From the NCBI RefSeq assembly GCF_002251775.1, contig NZ_NOXX01000201.1, forward strand, positions 431 to 57,823: a stretch of 57,393 nt of DNA. Reading direction: 5' to 3'. Of the stretch, positions 18,347 through 26,806 are shown piece by piece; within the stretch, counting starts at the first letter, position 1; each line of letters begins with the position of its first letter. The position numbers and the translations under genes are program-made. The stretch comes from Flavobacterium aurantiibacter. GTDB taxonomy: Bacteria; Bacteroidota; Bacteroidia; Flavobacteriales; Flavobacteriaceae. Under the pieces are notes generated by a model. That model had not been told where the DNA came from. It did no database searches and was given only the letters and a program-made list of their open reading frames with translations.

Positions 18347-18860
18347 TAAGAATTCTTTTTTCTAGTTCACTCTTGGCTATTTCTTTTTCTCGAATTCGTC
18401 CCACTCGTATAGCATCAACTAAGGTAAGCAACTCGTATAGTTCTTTATCAGTTAAAGTAGCTTTTACCACAGTACTGTATAGCGGCTCGATAGCTTGCCC
18501 TCGCTCTAATCCTTTTGCATAGGGCCAGACATATTTCTCATTTGAGTGGATTAAATGATTTAAAGGCTCTGCTGCATGTGCTGTTAATACTCCTCTAACA
18601 ATAGCTCCTGGTTGCTGCGGAAAAGCATAAGCAATTCCGTGAAGCAAAAATTCGATAAGTGCCAGTCTATTTACCCTTTTTCTTCCATCATCAATTAATC
18701 CGGCATACTTAGAGCGGTTTAGTGATTGACTAACCTCAGACTGACTTATTCCAAGTTCTTGAGCAATAGTATGATGAAACCACGGATTTTTTCCCAGTGC
18801 AATAATTTTTAACAAGATTAAAACATCTTGTGGTTTAAGATTGTTCTTTGACTGTATCAT
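18339..18860 (-). CDS. Winged-helix regulator/antitoxin-like partner of the nucleotidyltransferase
   Basis: About 173 residues from the ATG at 18860. An upstream in-frame ATG at 18887 would add nine residues encoded by the operator palindrome itself, so the internal ATG is preferred. Residues ~8-60 form a winged helix (LKIIALGKN, then TIAQELGISQSEVSQSLNRSKYAGLI). The rest is helical. It overlaps the nucleotidyltransferase gene by 8 bases. By analogy with AbiEi-like partners it probably binds the two palindromes upstream and represses the pair. Confidence 0.72.
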   Translation of the reverse strand: MIQSKNNLKPQDVLILLKIIALGKNPWFHHTIAQELGISQSEVSQSLNRSKYAGLIDDGRKRVNRLALIEFLLHGIAYAFPQQPGAIVRGVLTAHAAEPLNHLIHSNEKYVWPYAKGLERGQAIEPLYSTVVKATLTDKELYELLTLVDAIRVGRIREKEIAKSELEKRILNA

Positions 18861-18863
18861 AGT

Positions 18864-18891
18864 AATATTGCATATTGCGATATGCAATATT
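18864..18891. promoter_or_regulatory. Palindromic operator of the wHTH/NTase pair, site 1
   Basis: A perfect 12-bp inverted repeat: AATATTGCATAT, spacer TGCG, ATATGCAATATT. It ends four bases upstream of the preferred ATG at 18860, an ideal place for autorepression. Confidence 0.75.
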
Positions 18892-18928
18892 ATAAATTAA
18901 TTAATTATAAAACAATGGTTTAATATCA

Positions 18929-18950
18929 ATATATCGCATATCGCAATATG
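18929..18950. promoter_or_regulatory. Operator of the wHTH/NTase pair, site 2
   Basis: Contains GCATATCGCAATATG, which on the other strand reads CATATTGCGATATGC, a 15-base exact match to the core of site 1. The two sites lie about 60 bases apart and bracket the probable promoter. Confidence 0.65.
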
Positions 18951-19416
18951 AAATTTGCTAAGCCGTCTTGCTCCTAGAATTATGAAAAACTCAATTTTAT
19001 AAAGTTGTTTACACAGTACCTTCATCTATGCACTCTTCTTCAACTCAATTGCTCGCGTGTTAACATCGCTAAACTTTTTTTCAACAATTTCAACCATTTT
19101 AAAGTATTTGATTATAATTTTAAACAAAGATTATGAATCTTGTTTCATATAAAAAGAAATTAATTAAATTTAGTGCTAAGTGTTGTTAAAAGAGTAAATA
19201 ATAAAAATAGCGAAATGACTTCGGTTTCAGTAAGGTTTCATACAGCTAGAATTCTAAGTGAGTGGGAAAATTTTTCAAAGGATTATCGTAATCTATAACA
19301 TGAAAATTATTGATTTTAAAAAATAAGTGTAACTCTTAACGTGATGAATCATGTTTGAAGGCAAGGATATCAATGACGGCAACTGCAAGTTCAATTTTTA
19401 ACTTTAAATATTAGCA
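18951..19416. other. AT-rich intergenic region
   Basis: About 470 bases of AT-rich DNA with stops in all frames and no recognisable gene, RNA or strong hairpin. Probably spacer between horizontally acquired modules. Confidence 0.5.
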
Positions 19417-20076
19417 ATGGATTACTGTTACATTATCATTCCAAATGCTTGCAATACAGCAAAAGCAGGTTTAACAATAGGAGAAAGAATTTTTGGATTG
19501 CCAACTACTTGGCCTTTGTCTTTAATTCCACTTGCTGCAGAAGGACCTTTTCCTTCAATCAATTCATTAAAAGAATGCTCTAACATTTATAGATTATTAA
19601 AGAGTAAAAATCCTAGACGAGCACATCAAATTACTCAGAATCAGTATATCGCCTATCTGAAAGGGGGGCTCGTTGTGCCAGAAAATACGATACTAGAAAA
19701 GCAAATATTTGATTCATGGGAACATATTGTAAATGGTGATTTTAAAAGTGACGGAGTTATTGGTATGCATTTTTTCAACCCTGATCGAATACGAATTTTA
19801 GAGAAAATTTCAGAAAATGATCAAGGAGTGGTCTCAGCTCTGATTGAAGTAAAGGCAAAGAACTCAGATTGCTGGAAATCCCCAAAAAAAGCAAAAACAC
19901 TTTTTCCATTTCATTGGACAGCTTCAAGATTACTGGCAGAATTACATGTAGCGTTTGATTCGAAAGTTGCTGTTACAGATTCAAAAAACAAATTTCATTC
20001 AGTAACAGATAGCGGTATAAAAGTGATTTTTGTAATTGTCAACGGTAAAATGAAAACAGTGTATCCCATATTGTAG
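19417..20076 (+). CDS. Bacterial EndoU-type ribonuclease domain protein (orphan toxin?)
   Basis: A 219-residue protein. The C-terminal ~120 residues look like the bacterial EndoU nuclease domain: HIVNGDF (His103), a second histidine in GMHFF (His118), a basic stretch with KAKTLFPFHW (about 157-167) and the final strand VNGKMKTVYPIL, with the catalytic Thr/Tyr region. EndoU domains cut RNA and often form the toxic tips of polymorphic or contact-dependent toxins. This copy has no long delivery region and no signal peptide I can call, and no adjacent immunity gene is evident. It may be a detached toxin tip or an intracellular nuclease. Family assignment is from motif pattern only. Confidence 0.6.
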   Translation: MDYCYIIIPNACNTAKAGLTIGERIFGLPTTWPLSLIPLAAEGPFPSINSLKECSNIYRLLKSKNPRRAHQITQNQYIAYLKGGLVVPENTILEKQIFDSWEHIVNGDFKSDGVIGMHFFNPDRIRILEKISENDQGVVSALIEVKAKNSDCWKSPKKAKTLFPFHWTASRLLAELHVAFDSKVAVTDSKNKFHSVTDSGIKVIFVIVNGKMKTVYPIL

Positions 20077-20196
20077 ACGCGTGTTCTCTTGTAGTTTATT
20101 GCAGTGCTACAGCTCAATTTTAGTAAAACTGCTGAAATAAATTTTCTTTTTGCGTTCTTCCCAACCATGCATCATCAGGTGGTTTGCTGCTGCGGC

Positions 20197-20284
20197 AGGG
20201 ATTGCAGTGGAAATCCTGTAGTGGCGTAGTTTACGGAGCGGCTACAGATTGGAACGGAAAGCCCGCTCGGCCGCCCAAAAAAAA
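20197..20284 (-). repeat. Intergenic repeat, copy 3
   Basis: On the minus strand it begins TTTTGGGCGGCC and runs through CGGGCTTTCCGTTCCAATC to GGATTTCCACTGCAATCCC. This is the most consensus-like copy. It lies directly after the hutI stop codon and is inverted relative to copy 2, so the two bracket the island between threonine aldolase and hutI. Confidence 0.55.
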
Positions 20285-21514
20285 CTAGTAAATTGCGCGC
20301 TCAATAGGGTTGTTGCCGAAATAATACGGGATTTCCCAATACGAACGCATTGGTTTGGTGACAATTAGCTGCGCGCGTTTTCCTACGGCTATGCTGCCTA
20401 ATTCGTGCTGTAATTCGAGTGCAAATGCCGCGTTTAGTGTTGCTGCGTTCAGGGCTTGCTCGGCTGTTAACTTCATTTGAATGCAGGCTAATGCTACCAC
20501 AAAATTCATGTTTAAACTCGGACTCGTGCCCGGGTTAAAATCGGTTGCCAAAACCAACGGAATGTTTCGCTGCATCAATTCTTTTACTGGCGTGTACGGA
20601 ATTTGAATGAAGAACGAGCAGGAGGGAAGCGCCACCGCTACCGTTTTACTGTTGGCAAGCGCGTCGTAATCCTCGGGTGCCATAACTTCGAGATGGTCGA
20701 CACTCAAAGCGCCGTGCTTTACTGCCGTTGTAATGCCTCCGATGGTCGTAAACTGGTTAACGTGAATCTTTGGCTTTAGCTGGTATTGTGCCGCAGCGGC
20801 CAAAATACGTTCGGTTTGCGCACTGTTGAAATAATTGGTTTCCAAGAAAACATCGATATACTCCGCAATTTCCAAGGCAGCAACTTGCGGCAGCGTTTCG
20901 TTGATGATTAAATCGACATACGCATCCGGATTGCTTTTAAACGCTGTGGGAACCGCGTGCGCCGCCAAATATGTAGCTTTAATCGGAATCGGACTCGCCG
21001 CACGCAAACGCTCGATAACGCGCAGCATTTTCAACTCGGCTTCGGTCGATAAACCGTAACCCGTTTTTATTTCAATAGCGCCGGTTCCCAATTGTATGGC
21101 CTGTTGCAAACGATCGTAAGCTGCTTGAAATAAAGTTTCTTCATCTGTTTTTGCCAATAAAGCAGCCGAATTCAAAATACCGCCGCCTTTTTCGGCAATT
21201 TCGGCATAGGTCAGACCTTGAATTCGATTGGCAAATTCCGGTGTCCGATCGCCGGCATACACCAAATGCGTATGCGAATCGATGTACGCCGGCAAAACCA
21301 AACGATGGCTGCAATCAATTTCCGTGTAACCTTCGATTGAACCTAGGTTTTCCATGTGTCCGAAGGCTTCGATGCGTCCGTCGGAGATTTTCAAATAAGC
21401 ATTTTCCAACAATGGAAGTTCGTTAAAATCGGTTCCTACTAAGGGTTTTTCCGGAGTTTCGCGTACTTGAAGCAGTTGTGCGATGTGCGTTAAAACGGTT
21501 TTCGTTGCTGTCAT
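20285..21514 (-). CDS. hutI: Imidazolonepropionase
   Basis: A 409-residue amidohydrolase from the ATG at 21514; the longer reading frame upstream has no start support and would add 44 atypical residues. It hydrolyses imidazolone-5-propionate to N-formimino-L-glutamate in histidine breakdown. HutI features: metal-binding DSHTHLVYAGDRTPEF, GGGILNS, later HVNQFTTIGG, DHLEVM and the aspartate in ATDFNPGTSPS. No other hut gene is adjacent. It is divergent from corA. Confidence 0.9.
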   Translation of the reverse strand: MTATKTVLTHIAQLLQVRETPEKPLVGTDFNELPLLENAYLKISDGRIEAFGHMENLGSIEGYTEIDCSHRLVLPAYIDSHTHLVYAGDRTPEFANRIQGLTYAEIAEKGGGILNSAALLAKTDEETLFQAAYDRLQQAIQLGTGAIEIKTGYGLSTEAELKMLRVIERLRAASPIPIKATYLAAHAVPTAFKSNPDAYVDLIINETLPQVAALEIAEYIDVFLETNYFNSAQTERILAAAAQYQLKPKIHVNQFTTIGGITTAVKHGALSVDHLEVMAPEDYDALANSKTVAVALPSCSFFIQIPYTPVKELMQRNIPLVLATDFNPGTSPSLNMNFVVALACIQMKLTAEQALNAATLNAAFALELQHELGSIAVGKRAQLIVTKPMRSYWEIPYYFGNNPIERAIY

Positions 21515-21666
21515 AATGAGTAGAAAATGCGTCGGTTTATTTGTTTGCAGTTCTTGCGAAAGTACCAAAGAAATAGAAAAGCAACCGCATAGAAAAACGC
21601 TAGAGCGGATTTTTGCCGTATTGTTTTGAAATCGGTTACAGCTCACTATCTTTATTCAAAAAAGTT

Positions 21667-22746
21667 TTGCAGCGCATCAAATACAATCGAGTACGCAAAG
21701 TTCAGCCGAATTTCGCGGAATATACCGGAACGCATACGAGCGAACCTATTGAAGTTCAGTTGTTTGTTTACGATTCGGAAGGTTACGAAGAGTATTTAAA
21801 TCCGAGTTTGGAAAAGATAAAATTCGAGCTGACCGATCCGGAAGAAAAGCACGACATTAAGTGGTTGAATATCCACGGATTACATGATGTTAAACTCATA
21901 CAATCGATTGGCGACATCCTCGAACTGAATCCGTATGTAGTGGGCGATGTGCTTAATGTGAACCGTCGCGCTCGTTTAGATGAATTCGACGACGTGCTGT
22001 TTTTTAGTATTAAGTCGGTTCTTCTTGGAGACGACAACAAATTGTATGTCGACCAAATTAGTTTTCTATTAAAAGACAATACATTGGTTTCGTTTCAAGA
22101 GAAGCGAAGTGCATTTTTTTCGCATTTGCGTGAGCGAATCCGCAGTGGAGCAGGAATTATTCGCAAAAAGAAGAACGATTATTTGCTGTATGTGATGCTT
22201 GATGCCGTTATTGAGAATTTCTTTATTACGATTGAGCATTACGAAGATCGTATTGAATTGTTAATGGTAGAAGCCAAGAACAATCACAAAGCCGAATTTT
22301 TAGAACAAATTGAGCGTTTACGAGAAGAAACCAGCTTTTTAAAACGCAACATTATTCCGTTGCGCGATGCGTTATATACCTTGAAAGAAATTCGCGAAGA
22401 CGATGATTTTGAGCGTATTTCGAAGTCGAATTACGTCTTTTTTGCGCGTTTATATCAGAAATGTTTGGAGATCATCGAACAATTGGAATACGATAATAAG
22501 ACTTTGGAAAGTGCGGCAAATGTTTTCTTTTCATCGCAATCGCAAAAGATGAATCAGATTATGAAAACGCTCACTATTTTTTCGGTGATATTCATGCCTT
22601 TAACCTTTATCGTTGGCGTTTATGGAATGAATTTCGAGCACATGCCCGAGTTGAAATCGGTTTACGGCTATCCGGGCGTTTGGTTGGTTATGTTATTTTC
22701 GGTTGTTGCAATGGTAATTTATTTTAAGAAGAAAAAGTGGTTTTAA
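21667..22746 (+). CDS. corA: CorA-family magnesium/cobalt transporter
   Basis: About 359 residues if translation starts at the TTG at 21667 (giving MQRIKYNRVRKVQPNF, which fits family N-termini); no in-frame ATG exists before the middle of the gene. An earlier TTG at 21613 is the alternative. The cytoplasmic funnel domain is followed by two C-terminal membrane helices and the family signature YGMNFEHMP between them (GMN motif). CorA forms a pentameric channel for Mg2+ influx, and also passes Co2+ and Ni2+. The C-terminus KKKKWF is typically basic. Confidence 0.88.
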   Translation: MQRIKYNRVRKVQPNFAEYTGTHTSEPIEVQLFVYDSEGYEEYLNPSLEKIKFELTDPEEKHDIKWLNIHGLHDVKLIQSIGDILELNPYVVGDVLNVNRRARLDEFDDVLFFSIKSVLLGDDNKLYVDQISFLLKDNTLVSFQEKRSAFFSHLRERIRSGAGIIRKKKNDYLLYVMLDAVIENFFITIEHYEDRIELLMVEAKNNHKAEFLEQIERLREETSFLKRNIIPLRDALYTLKEIREDDDFERISKSNYVFFARLYQKCLEIIEQLEYDNKTLESAANVFFSSQSQKMNQIMKTLTIFSVIFMPLTFIVGVYGMNFEHMPELKSVYGYPGVWLVMLFSVVAMVIYFKKKKWF

Positions 22747-22773
22747 AAATTTCACGTTGAACTCGTGTATAAC

Positions 22774-22800
22774 AAAAAACGGCTCCGAAGAGCCGCTTTC
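22774..22800 (-). terminator. Terminator of fumC with TTCG tetraloop
   Basis: CGGCTC (22780-22785) and GAGCCG (22790-22795) enclose four bases. Read on the minus strand the loop is TTCG closed by C-G, the very stable cUUCGg tetraloop, followed by six Ts. It clearly serves fumC; in the plus direction toward corA's end the T-tract is poor. Confidence 0.8.
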
Positions 22801-22804
22801 AAGT

Positions 22805-24202
22805 TTAGTTGATTTTTCCAACCATATCTTCTGGTTTTACCCAAGCATCGAAATCAGCTTCGGAAACATAACCTAAACGAACGGCTTCTTCTTTGAGTGT
22901 TGTTCCGTTTTTGTGTGCAGTTTGCGCAATTTCAGCTGCTTTATAATAACCAATTTTCGTGTTTAACGCTGTAACAAGCATTAACGAATTGTCTACCAAT
23001 TCTTTGATTCGCTTGTAATTAGGCTCGATTCCTTGGGCGCAATGTTCGTCGAAAGACAGACAGGCATCGGCAATTAATCTCGCAGATTGTAAGAAGTTTG
23101 CTGCCATTACTGGTTTAAAAACGTTAAGCTCGTAATGACCTTGCATACCTCCAACGCTAATAGCTACGTCGTTGCCCATCACTTGCGCACAAACCATTGT
23201 CATAGCTTCGCATTGTGTAGGGTTTACTTTTCCTGGCATAATTGAAGATCCGGGTTCGTTTTCGGGAATGAAAATCTCACCAATTCCTGAACGTGGGCCC
23301 GAAGCAAGCATACGAATATCGTTCGCTATTTTATTAAGTGAAACGGCCAATTGCTTGAGCGCACCGTGCGATTCAACAATGGCGTCGTGCGAGGCTAAAG
23401 CTTCAAATTTATTAGGTGCAGTCACGAACGGAAGTCCGGTGAATTTTGCAATGTATTCGGCAACTAAAACGTCGTAGCCCTCTGGCGTATTGAGTCCGGT
23501 TCCTACGGCAGTTCCGCCGAGCGCCAATTCACGTAAGTGAGCTAAAGTGTTTTCTAGCGCTTTCATTCCGTAGTCGAGCTGCGCTACGTAACCGCTCAGT
23601 TCTTGTCCGAGTGTAAGTGGAGTAGCATCCATCAAGTGCGTACGACCAATTTTTACCACGTTTTTGTAAGCAACAGCTTTTTCGTGTAAGGTATCGCGGA
23701 GCTTTTTCACGGCAGGAAGCGTCCGACTTACAACAGATTTATATGCAGCAATGTGCATGCCGGTTGGGAAGGTATCGTTACTGGACTGCGATTTATTCAC
23801 ATCGTCGTTTGCTTTCACGAAAGCTTCGCCTTCACCAATTTTTCCACCCATAAGCACTTGAGCACGGTTTGCAATAACTTCGTTTACGTTCATGTTGCTT
23901 TGGGTTCCAGAGCCGGTTTGCCAAATTACAAGTGGAAATTCGGCATCGAGTTTTCCGGCAAGAATCTCGTCGCAAACTTGTGCAATGGCATCTCTTTTTT
24001 CTGTTGAAAGTACACCTAATTCGCAATTTGCATAGGCTGCGGCTTTTTTCAAATAGGCAAAACCTTCGATGATTTCTTTTGGCATAGAGCCAGGTTCACC
24101 AATTTTGAAATTATTGCGAGAGCGTTCGGTTTGTGCGCCCCAGTATTGGTTTGCAGGAACTTTCACTTCGCCCATGGTGTCTTTTTCAATACGATATTCC
24201 AT
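22805..24202 (-). CDS. fumC: Class II fumarate hydratase
   Basis: A 465-residue fumarase starting at the ATG at 24202 ([13 protein letters not shown]); the frame extends to a TTG at 24223, which is less likely. The lyase-superfamily signature [15 protein letters not shown] is intact, as are the TQTxRSxxNF-like start ([12 protein letters not shown]), SSNDTFPT and [10 protein letters not shown]. It hydrates fumarate to L-malate in the TCA cycle, oxygen-stable class. It would take up the fumarate produced by the aromatic pathway at 42-51 kb, although distance gives no evidence of co-regulation. Confidence 0.93.
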   Translation of the reverse strand: MEYRIEKDTMGEVKVPANQYWGAQTERSRNNFKIGEPGSMPKEIIEGFAYLKKAAAYANCELGVLSTEKRDAIAQVCDEILAGKLDAEFPLVIWQTGSGTQSNMNVNEVIANRAQVLMGGKIGEGEAFVKANDDVNKSQSSNDTFPTGMHIAAYKSVVSRTLPAVKKLRDTLHEKAVAYKNVVKIGRTHLMDATPLTLGQELSGYVAQLDYGMKALENTLAHLRELALGGTAVGTGLNTPEGYDVLVAEYIAKFTGLPFVTAPNKFEALASHDAIVESHGALKQLAVSLNKIANDIRMLASGPRSGIGEIFIPENEPGSSIMPGKVNPTQCEAMTMVCAQVMGNDVAISVGGMQGHYELNVFKPVMAANFLQSARLIADACLSFDEHCAQGIEPNYKRIKELVDNSLMLVTALNTKIGYYKAAEIAQTAHKNGTTLKEEAVRLGYVSEADFDAWVKPEDMVGKIN

Positions 24203-24336
24203 CTTTTCTAGGATTTTTTTCAATTATTAGGTTATTCTCGTGCTGATTGTTTTGGCTTTTAAAAAGCTGTTCAAAAGTAATTATTAGAAGTCTTTAAAAA
24301 AAGTGATATTTTATCTGATTACAGTCTAAAATAAAT

Positions 24337-24344
24337 TACTTTTG
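24337..24344 (+). promoter_or_regulatory. Candidate -7 box for the 57-residue membrane protein
   Basis: TACTTTTG matches TAnnTTTG and lies 26 bases before the ATG at 24371. Confidence 0.4.
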
Positions 24345-24370
24345 TAAAGAATTCACTTAATACCGGTACT

Positions 24371-24544
24371 ATGTTTGAATTTCAGCAGTATCTCGGGTTC
24401 TTAGTATTCTTGACGATCTTGACTATTGGATTCTGGCTTATGTTTTTTCTCGTAAGTTTTGTATTCTATTGGGTTGGAGGTGCGAGCATGAATATGATTA
24501 AGGAACGCCGCGAACAAAAAAAGCAGGCTCAGTTAGAGTCGTAA
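24371..24544 (+). CDS. Small membrane protein, 57 residues
   Basis: A short open frame from ATG at 24371 to TAA at 24542-24544. The protein has one long or two short hydrophobic segments (FLVFLTILTIGFWLMFFLV, FVFYW) followed by a strongly basic, Gln-rich tail (MIKERREQKKQAQ), a membrane helix with cytoplasmic tail. A promoter-like box precedes it and a perfect terminator hairpin follows directly, so it looks like a real single-gene unit. Function unknown. Confidence 0.7.
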   Translation: MFEFQQYLGFLVFLTILTIGFWLMFFLVSFVFYWVGGASMNMIKERREQKKQAQLES

Positions 24545-24574
24545 AAAAAGAGGTGATTTAGGTCACCTCTTTTT
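24545..24574. terminator. Bidirectional terminator
   Basis: AAAAAGAGGTGA (24545-24556) pairs perfectly with TCACCTCTTTTT (24563-24574) around a six-base loop. It separates the small membrane protein gene from the convergent secreted protease. Confidence 0.85.
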
Positions 24575-24597
24575 GTTTTTATCGAATCAATCTATCC

Positions 24598-26766
24598 TTA
24601 GCGTTTCACAAACTTAAAATTCGTTTGAACATCGGTTCCGATAATCTTTGCGATGTAGGAACCTTGAGCTAAAGCTGCGGTGTTCACTTGAAGCATGCTG
24701 CCACTATTTTGTTGGTCAATTACTTTTCTACCATCCATACTGTAGATTTCAATTTTTTGGATGTCGATTGAAGCGCGCACCGTTAAAACATCTGTTGTTG
24801 GGTTTGGATAATACTGTAAATCAATATATTGGTTTTCAGAAACTCCAAGTGTTAGGCAAGAAACTTCTGCGGTAAAGCCTAAATCGGAGATAAAACCGTC
24901 TGAGAAGAATTCTAAAGTTAAAGCACCATTCGCTGCAGTACTGGTTACCATTTCGGGAACGTCGAAACCAGTGAATTGGCCTATAAGAGTTGCGTCTGGA
25001 CCTGGATATATACCGTTATATATGGTTAGAAAATCATAGTTTTCCTCTAGGTAAAAGTCTGTAAAATTGATTTTAATTGCCGAATCAAATGTGGTTGGGA
25101 TGATTTGACGCACCCAACGCTCGTTATCTTGATATTCGCCGATAGATCCACCTGTGTCGGTGATAACAATGGGAGATTCGCACCAGTTTGCAGCTGTAGC
25201 AAAAAGTACCGAAGCTGCTGAACCCGTTACATTCTCTGGACAATCGGGACGCACAAAAAAGCGGTAAAAGGTATTTGGGATTAAAGATCCGATTGCTGCT
25301 TGCTGACCCGTAAGTGGTATGAAATTCATCTGATCTTCTGGGAAAGGAAAAATTCCGGCAGAGATTTCATAATTCGTTTCTGGAATTTCGTCGTTCCATG
25401 TAAAACTGGCTGTGGTATCTGTAACGTTATTTGCTACTAAATTAGATACTAATGTGATACACGTATTGATACAATCGGTACTTAAACAAGCCGAATTATT
25501 TATAGCCGTTTGCATACGTGCAGCTGGTTGTGGCCCGAAACCATTAATCAAATTCACTCCGATTTCTGGTAAAATATGGCAGTAACTCATGATGGTTCCG
25601 CCAACGCCAGGCTCAGGAAGCGCACCAAATTCGCAGTCGCCTTCTGCAAAAAATTCACTAAAAGTTGTCCCACAACCGTCGATAGGTGTGTCGTTTCCGT
25701 TCCAGTAGCAACCGTGTGTATGTTGAGAACCAAACAAATGACCTAATTCATGCGTAACTACGTTTACAGGCCACGAATACAAGGGAAGGTCTTCAAAAAA
25801 CAAATCAACGTCGCTGTATGAAAAATTCTGTTCGTTACACAAACCATTGATAGTTGCTGCAACACCTCCAAGCGCACCTTCATCGATTCCTAAGAGCATC
25901 CCCACATCTCCATTAAAAGTTGGCCGAAAAGTATTAAAAGCATATAAATATTCAGCCGATGATTCACCACTATACACATCGGGAGTGGTCCAAATAAAAA
26001 TACTTTTCAAAGCAGTATTTACTTCATCGTTATCAAAGATGGTTTGCACATTATTAAAAAGTGATTCCATCCATGCGGTGGTTTCTGCTTCGCTACTGTT
26101 GTTTTCGAGATATATTGCATGGTCTATTTCGTAATAGTTCGTTACACAACGGCTGGTAGTGGCAACTGCATTCGTTTCAGCCGCTAATTCTGTTGGTTTT
26201 TCTAATACAGCGCAATTAAACGTGTTCGACTTTTTTAAATTAAAATCTGAATATAGAATATGCGAAAACGCAGAAATATTATTCTTTAATTTCCCAAGAT
26301 TTAAATTACCTAAACTTTCAGTAGCTACGACTCCGTTTATTTGGTTAGGGTAAATATTCAAAGAAACTAATGATCGGTTTAATCCGGATACAGTTCCTCG
26401 ATAATGTGCCGACTGAAGAAGGTTTTCGAAGGATCCCTGAGGCGTGAGCACCTCGCAATCAGCAGATTTAATTTCTACTTTATAAAGGTTTAGTTCCAAA
26501 ATCTGATTTTGATACGGCAGCGATATTCGTATAAACTCGGGCTGAGAAGTTAGCAAACTTTGTACCGCTTCGAAATTTATAGATAGTACCGTTGCTCCTG
26601 AAACTTGCGCAGTATTTCGTGTATCGTTATCGTGACTCGAAATAAGATTTTGTTGTTGGAAAACGGTTCCTGACGCAAGTAGCTGGTCGACATTCCTTTC
26701 GACTCGTCCTTTGTTCTGAGCAAGAACGGCCGCTGAGACCATTAAAAAAAGTAGAATTCGTTTCAT
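24598..26766 (-). CDS. Secreted reprolysin-like zinc metalloprotease with T9SS sorting domain
   Basis: A 722-residue secreted protein. It has an N-terminal signal peptide (MKRILLFLMVSAAVLAQ), a propeptide-like region to about residue 190, and a metzincin catalytic domain with HELGHLFGSQH (His339, Glu340, His343, His349). A fibronectin-III-like stretch (~440-525, starting ITLVSNLVANNVTDTTASFTW) and a CUB-like region (~530-640) follow. The end (YYPNPTTDVLTV ... YIAKIIG, last residues KR) is a type A sorting domain, recognised by the Bacteroidota type IX secretion system for export and surface attachment. Likely role: extracellular protein breakdown. Confidence 0.9.
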   Translation of the reverse strand: MKRILLFLMVSAAVLAQNKGRVERNVDQLLASGTVFQQQNLISSHDNDTRNTAQVSGATVLSINFEAVQSLLTSQPEFIRISLPYQNQILELNLYKVEIKSADCEVLTPQGSFENLLQSAHYRGTVSGLNRSLVSLNIYPNQINGVVATESLGNLNLGKLKNNISAFSHILYSDFNLKKSNTFNCAVLEKPTELAAETNAVATTSRCVTNYYEIDHAIYLENNSSEAETTAWMESLFNNVQTIFDNDEVNTALKSIFIWTTPDVYSGESSAEYLYAFNTFRPTFNGDVGMLLGIDEGALGGVAATINGLCNEQNFSYSDVDLFFEDLPLYSWPVNVVTHELGHLFGSQHTHGCYWNGNDTPIDGCGTTFSEFFAEGDCEFGALPEPGVGGTIMSYCHILPEIGVNLINGFGPQPAARMQTAINNSACLSTDCINTCITLVSNLVANNVTDTTASFTWNDEIPETNYEISAGIFPFPEDQMNFIPLTGQQAAIGSLIPNTFYRFFVRPDCPENVTGSAASVLFATAANWCESPIVITDTGGSIGEYQDNERWVRQIIPTTFDSAIKINFTDFYLEENYDFLTIYNGIYPGPDATLIGQFTGFDVPEMVTSTAANGALTLEFFSDGFISDLGFTAEVSCLTLGVSENQYIDLQYYPNPTTDVLTVRASIDIQKIEIYSMDGRKVIDQQNSGSMLQVNTAALAQGSYIAKIIGTDVQTNFKFVKR

Positions 26767-26806
26767 ATTTGTGTTTTAATCTCGATTCAAAGTGTAGATA
26801 CGTAAA

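Noticed and set aside
20285-21646. Longer hutI start at 21646
   Set aside because: The extra 44 residues are Cys- and Ser-rich and unlike the family; the ATG at 21514 gives the usual length.
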